From: Planctomycetota bacterium
GTDB taxonomy: Bacteria > Planctomycetota > Phycisphaerae > Sedimentisphaerales > Anaerobacaceae
DNA length: 9,060 nt
NCBI GenBank assembly: GCA_023135255.1
Contig: JAGLTN010000028.1
Location: forward strand, 1 to 9,060
Reading direction: 5' to 3'
Shown: piece by piece, positions 6,515-9,060 of the stretch
How positions within the stretch are numbered: position 1 is the first letter of the stretch
Layout: the number at the start of each line of letters is the position of its first letter
The notes under the pieces: model-generated
Database searches by the model: none
Seen by the model: the letters and a program-made list of their open reading frames with translations, nothing else
Told to the model about the DNA's origin: nothing
Made by a program: the position numbers and the translations under genes

Positions 6515-8710
6515 ATGACAGCCTTGGCACGTTTATATAAAATATCCATCGCAATAATATTTGTTTTTAACTTGTCACTTGCTGCAAGTATTCCGGATGC
6601 AAACGATGTTAATAGTATTATCGAGCAAAGCCAGGCTGTATATCGAAACTTCCTGAAACAAAGCTTTATGACACGAATGCAAATAGAATATAAAGAGAGG
6701 TTCTTTAATGATGAAGACAGAAAAAGTCTGCTTTCATTGGCTCAAAAAACTTCGGCCCAATTGAATCGGCTGATAGGTAAGCAGGAAAAACTCAAGCAAA
6801 CAATCGAAGACTATAGCGGGCAGGACTGGGAACAGAAGTTCGGCCAAAACAGGCTTTTTCGAAAATTAGTAAATAATATTTCCCTGATCAAAACAAATAA
6901 ACTAAAAACTGATTTCATCGGGGCAATAGCTTCAGATGACTACCATAAAAATAAAATTTTCAAATATATACTAAAAACTATTGAGTCATACAGCAAACCT
7001 ACGACATCTACCAATCTTCTTAAGGGAAAAATATATGCATCTCTGGCGAAAATTGACAGTGCCTATTTTAGTGCAGCCCAAAAAGCATTGTTTAAATTTA
7101 CGCTCAGTTCGATTATAGACAGAATAACCATCGAATCTTCTACAGAATATGATAAGCTAACATACCGGGATCCACGGAAAAGAGATGACATACTAAATTA
7201 TCAACCACTGCCGAAGCCTTTCACCAATGAACTGGAACTTGTATTGCCTATTGTTTTTTTACAAAGGAAGCTTGATGAAAATGCTTTTGAAAAAGCGATA
7301 GAAAGACAGCCTGAAATAAAAACAATCCTGGGGTCCTTGATTTTAGCCTATTTAAATAGTAACGCTGAATTTGAGGATGTTACCACTTTTGAAGCCAATC
7401 TTGCAGCTTTATCCGCCTGGCAGGATGGGCCTGGAAGGTATGGCAAATTATTAGATACTCTCTGTTCGGCTGACAAATTTAAAACGCCTCTTGTGCTTTA
7501 TGTGACAGCGATTTCGTGTGCTAAAGATAACCCGAAAAAATCTGCTAAACTGTTAATAAATGCGAGCAAAATGCAGGAAAGCAATTTTGATAAGATGCTT
7601 AATATCGACCCGACAAAAATCGCGTCGCAAGGCTGTTTGCTGGCTTATAAAACTTTTGCGAAAAAGAAAGATGATGAAGAATTAACCATCCTGACGTTTG
7701 AAAACTATTTCCAACTTGCAGCAGGAAATGTCGATTCGAAAATAAAATACATATACTGCGATGTGCTTAGCAGCCTGGGACAAAAAAACCGAAGCAGAGA
7801 ACTACTGAAAGAAATAAGCAATAACCCATCTTCTCCATACCGTTGCCAGGGGAAATATGATCTGATTCTTGATCAGATGCAACGTGGACTGCAAGCTGAA
7901 TTGATAGAGAAAATCGAGGAGCTTATTTACGACTGCCGAAAAGCCAACCAAGCCAAAATCGAATTGCAGGCAACAAGAATATATTGTCGCATAGCTCTTA
8001 ATAATCTCAATAAAGATAAAGCTAAGAAAGCTTTGTCCGTGTTAAGAAAAACGCAAATAAACTTAGATGATGAAATTTTTGCTTTCAAAGCTAAAGCTTA
8101 TCTTCTGACAGATCGTTTTATTGAATCAGTCAAAACAATGCTTGAGCTTGAGGACAACTGCCTTTACTACAGCTTGGTATTGGATATATTTGAGCAGGCT
8201 GCGGTCAATCTTGACAAAATGCGATATAAGCAGGAAGAACTAACTGAGCTTGAGAAAAATTGCAGAAAAATCTTTGAAGCTTTTGATAATTGTTTTGATA
8301 AATCACAAAAATCGATTGCCCAGCTGTACTTAACCGAGATATCAGCATTTTCAAGCCGTGGTGACGCTATAAGGCTTAGTGAAATTGAGAAACAACTGGA
8401 TTTGACCTCTGTGATAGCTTGTGGTGAATTTGAGCTGCTGCGATGCCAAGCCAGACTTGCGATGTATCAGCAGAAATTCGCTCAAGCGGGGGTATTATGG
8501 GGTAAATTCTGCGATTTAAGCAAAAATAAGGCAGATATACCGATAGAAATAAATAGCTCGTGGTGGCAGGGAAAATATTACCAGCTTTATTGTTTTAAAA
8601 ATTCGTCAAATGCAAAACAAAGCGAATTATTGCATATTATTGAGGTTTTAGAACGCACATATCCTGACAGGCCCCAATTCTGGACTTTGAAAATATCGGC
8701 TTTGAAGTAA
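6515..8710 (+). CDS. Exported helical-repeat (TPR-like solenoid) protein of unknown function
   Basis: I do not recognise a named family for this 731-residue protein. It starts with a Sec-type signal peptide (hydrophobic SIAIIFVFNLSLAA at 11-24, cleavage likely after LAA). The rest is almost wholly alpha-helical and rich in K, E, L and A. Several helix pairs look like degenerate tetratricopeptide repeats, for example residues about 410-437, 487-511, 520-545, 637-668 (including CQARLAMYQQKFAQAG) and 684-712. The first 140 residues look more like a helical or coiled segment with many charged residues. No catalytic motif, metal site or second membrane helix is seen. It follows the ExbD-like gene by 4 nt with its own SD, so the two are co-expressed, and its predicted periplasmic location would place it next to the ExbD periplasmic domain. 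A scaffold or adaptor for that complex is an inference from context only. There is no clear terminator after it. Confidence 0.85.
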   Translation: MTALARLYKISIAIIFVFNLSLAASIPDANDVNSIIEQSQAVYRNFLKQSFMTRMQIEYKERFFNDEDRKSLLSLAQKTSAQLNRLIGKQEKLKQTIEDYSGQDWEQKFGQNRLFRKLVNNISLIKTNKLKTDFIGAIASDDYHKNKIFKYILKTIESYSKPTTSTNLLKGKIYASLAKIDSAYFSAAQKALFKFTLSSIIDRITIESSTEYDKLTYRDPRKRDDILNYQPLPKPFTNELELVLPIVFLQRKLDENAFEKAIERQPEIKTILGSLILAYLNSNAEFEDVTTFEANLAALSAWQDGPGRYGKLLDTLCSADKFKTPLVLYVTAISCAKDNPKKSAKLLINASKMQESNFDKMLNIDPTKIASQGCLLAYKTFAKKKDDEELTILTFENYFQLAAGNVDSKIKYIYCDVLSSLGQKNRSRELLKEISNNPSSPYRCQGKYDLILDQMQRGLQAELIEKIEELIYDCRKANQAKIELQATRIYCRIALNNLNKDKAKKALSVLRKTQINLDDEIFAFKAKAYLLTDRFIESVKTMLELEDNCLYYSLVLDIFEQAAVNLDKMRYKQEELTELEKNCRKIFEAFDNCFDKSQKSIAQLYLTEISAFSSRGDAIRLSEIEKQLDLTSVIACGEFELLRCQARLAMYQQKFAQAGVLWGKFCDLSKNKADIPIEINSSWWQGKYYQLYCFKNSSNAKQSELLHIIEVLERTYPDRPQFWTLKISALK

Positions 8711-8738
8711 ACATATTTACTCAACAGGTAGTTAAATC

Positions 8739-8767
8739 TTGCTTTAAACGCATTAATAAATTAGAAT
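8739..8767 (+). promoter_or_regulatory. Putative promoter for clpX
   Basis: TTGCTT (8739-8744) and TAGAAT (8762-8767, five of six matches to TATAAT) are 17 bp apart, giving a leader of about 40 nt. The -35 matches only the TTG core of the standard consensus. No heat-shock CIRCE-type inverted repeat is seen. Confidence 0.42.
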
Positions 8768-8803
8768 AATTTGTGTTAAATTTTATGGATAACTTATTTT
8801 AAC

Positions 8804-8807
8804 GGGG
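8804..8807 (+). promoter_or_regulatory. Possible ribosome binding site supporting a GTG start for clpX
   Basis: GGGG followed by A lies 8 nt before GTG 8816. There is no in-frame ATG between the upstream stop (TAA 8777-8779) and the zinc-finger coding region, so GTG with this weak SD is the best start available. Confidence 0.4.
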
Positions 8808-8815
8808 ACTCAGAA

Positions 8816-9060
8816 GTGACGAATTCGAATAAAAAAAGGAATAAATCAATATGCAGTTTTTGCGGCAAAGCTGCCAGCCAGAAGGATACATTTATTGAAG
8901 GGCCTGAAAACGTTTGCATTTGCAATGAATGTGTCGACCTTTGCAGCAATATTTTTACACAAAACAAAAAACAAAAAAGTAAAAGTAAAATAGACCTTGA
9001 AAATATGCCCAAGCCTAAAGAGATAAAAGAATATCTCGACCAGTATGTAATCAGTCAGGA
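8816..9060 (+). CDS. clpX: ATP-dependent Clp protease ATP-binding subunit ClpX, 5' part, truncated at right edge
   Basis: This is the first 81 codons of ClpX, the AAA+ unfoldase that feeds substrates to the ClpP protease. Seen here are the N-terminal C4 zinc-binding domain, with ligands C13, C16 (CSFCGK) and C36, C39 (CNEC) followed by VDLC, then a lysine-rich linker (QNKKQKSKSK) and the start of the AAA+ module at PKPKEIKEYLDQYVISQ. The Walker A and the rest lie beyond the window. The start is taken as GTG 8816, which leaves 12 residues before the first cysteine, similar to known ClpX proteins. The spacing between the two cysteine pairs is 19 residues, one more than in E. coli (18). clpX often follows clpP; here the gene upstream is the unrelated helical-repeat protein, so clpP is not adjacent on the 5' side. 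It appears to have its own promoter. Confidence 0.95.
   Translation, partial: MTNSNKKRNKSICSFCGKAASQKDTFIEGPENVCICNECVDLCSNIFTQNKKQKSKSKIDLENMPKPKEIKEYLDQYVISQ

Noticed and set aside
8711..8803. GTTAAAT occurs twice (8731, 8775), and GTTAAA/TTTAAC (8775-8780, 8798-8803) form a dyad before clpX that could be an operator.
   Set aside because: The arms are only 6 bp of A/T-rich sequence with a 17 nt loop; such matches are expected by chance in this composition.
8794..9012. Minus-strand open frame overlapping the start of clpX.
   Set aside because: The plus strand encodes the unmistakable ClpX zinc domain; the leucine- and phenylalanine-rich antisense product is the complement of lysine-rich codons.
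1..9060. Search for a defence island, CRISPR array, mobile element or tRNA.
   Set aside because: No spaced direct repeats, transposase or integrase motifs, terminal inverted repeats or cloverleaf sequence could be found by eye.

Overview
This window most likely comes from a low-to-moderate GC planctomycete, probably a member of the Phycisphaerae close to Sedimentisphaerales. That placement is inferred from style rather than from a marker gene. The grounds are a dockerin-like tail with the D-x-N-x-D...DL...WL pattern on an exported enzyme, a beta-sandwich module of a kind common in those genomes, a GH78 enzyme fused to an alpha/beta hydrolase, an ExbD-plus-helical-repeat operon, and variable Shine-Dalgarno (SD) use. 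Base composition and codon use look even throughout, and I see no insertion sequence, integrase, tRNA, rRNA or CRISPR array.

Layout from left to right: the 3' part of scpB (chromosome segregation), cut by the window edge; then a Tat-exported metallophosphoesterase on the plus strand, with a beta-sandwich module and a dockerin-like C-terminus. It converges, with only 24 bp between the stop codons, on a 3.7 kb minus-strand gene for a secreted two-enzyme protein: an N-terminal alpha-L-rhamnosidase (GH78) and a C-terminal alpha/beta-hydrolase esterase. A 136 bp divergent intergenic region separates that gene from a two-gene plus-strand operon, which encodes an ExbD/TolR-type membrane protein and a large exported helical-repeat protein of unknown function. 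The 5' end of clpX closes the window.

Functionally the window mixes housekeeping genes at both ends (ScpB; ClpX unfoldase) with accessory envelope and polysaccharide functions in the middle. The rhamnosidase-esterase probably removes terminal rhamnose and acyl groups from one decorated glycan. The phosphoesterase resembles ADP-ribose/CDP-alcohol diphosphatases but is exported. The ExbD-like protein has no ExbB partner in view, so its motor subunit must be encoded elsewhere if it is part of a proton-driven complex; the exported solenoid next to it is the best candidate partner.

All gene-proximal gaps are short (100 to 136 bp) and contain plausible sigma-70-type promoters with a shared TTGC -35 core. 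There is no gene-free stretch longer than 300 bp. Nothing here amounts to a clearly new defence or mobile system. The most interesting items are the enzyme fusion, the exported diphosphatase-like enzyme with a dockerin-like tail, and the orphan ExbD/solenoid operon.
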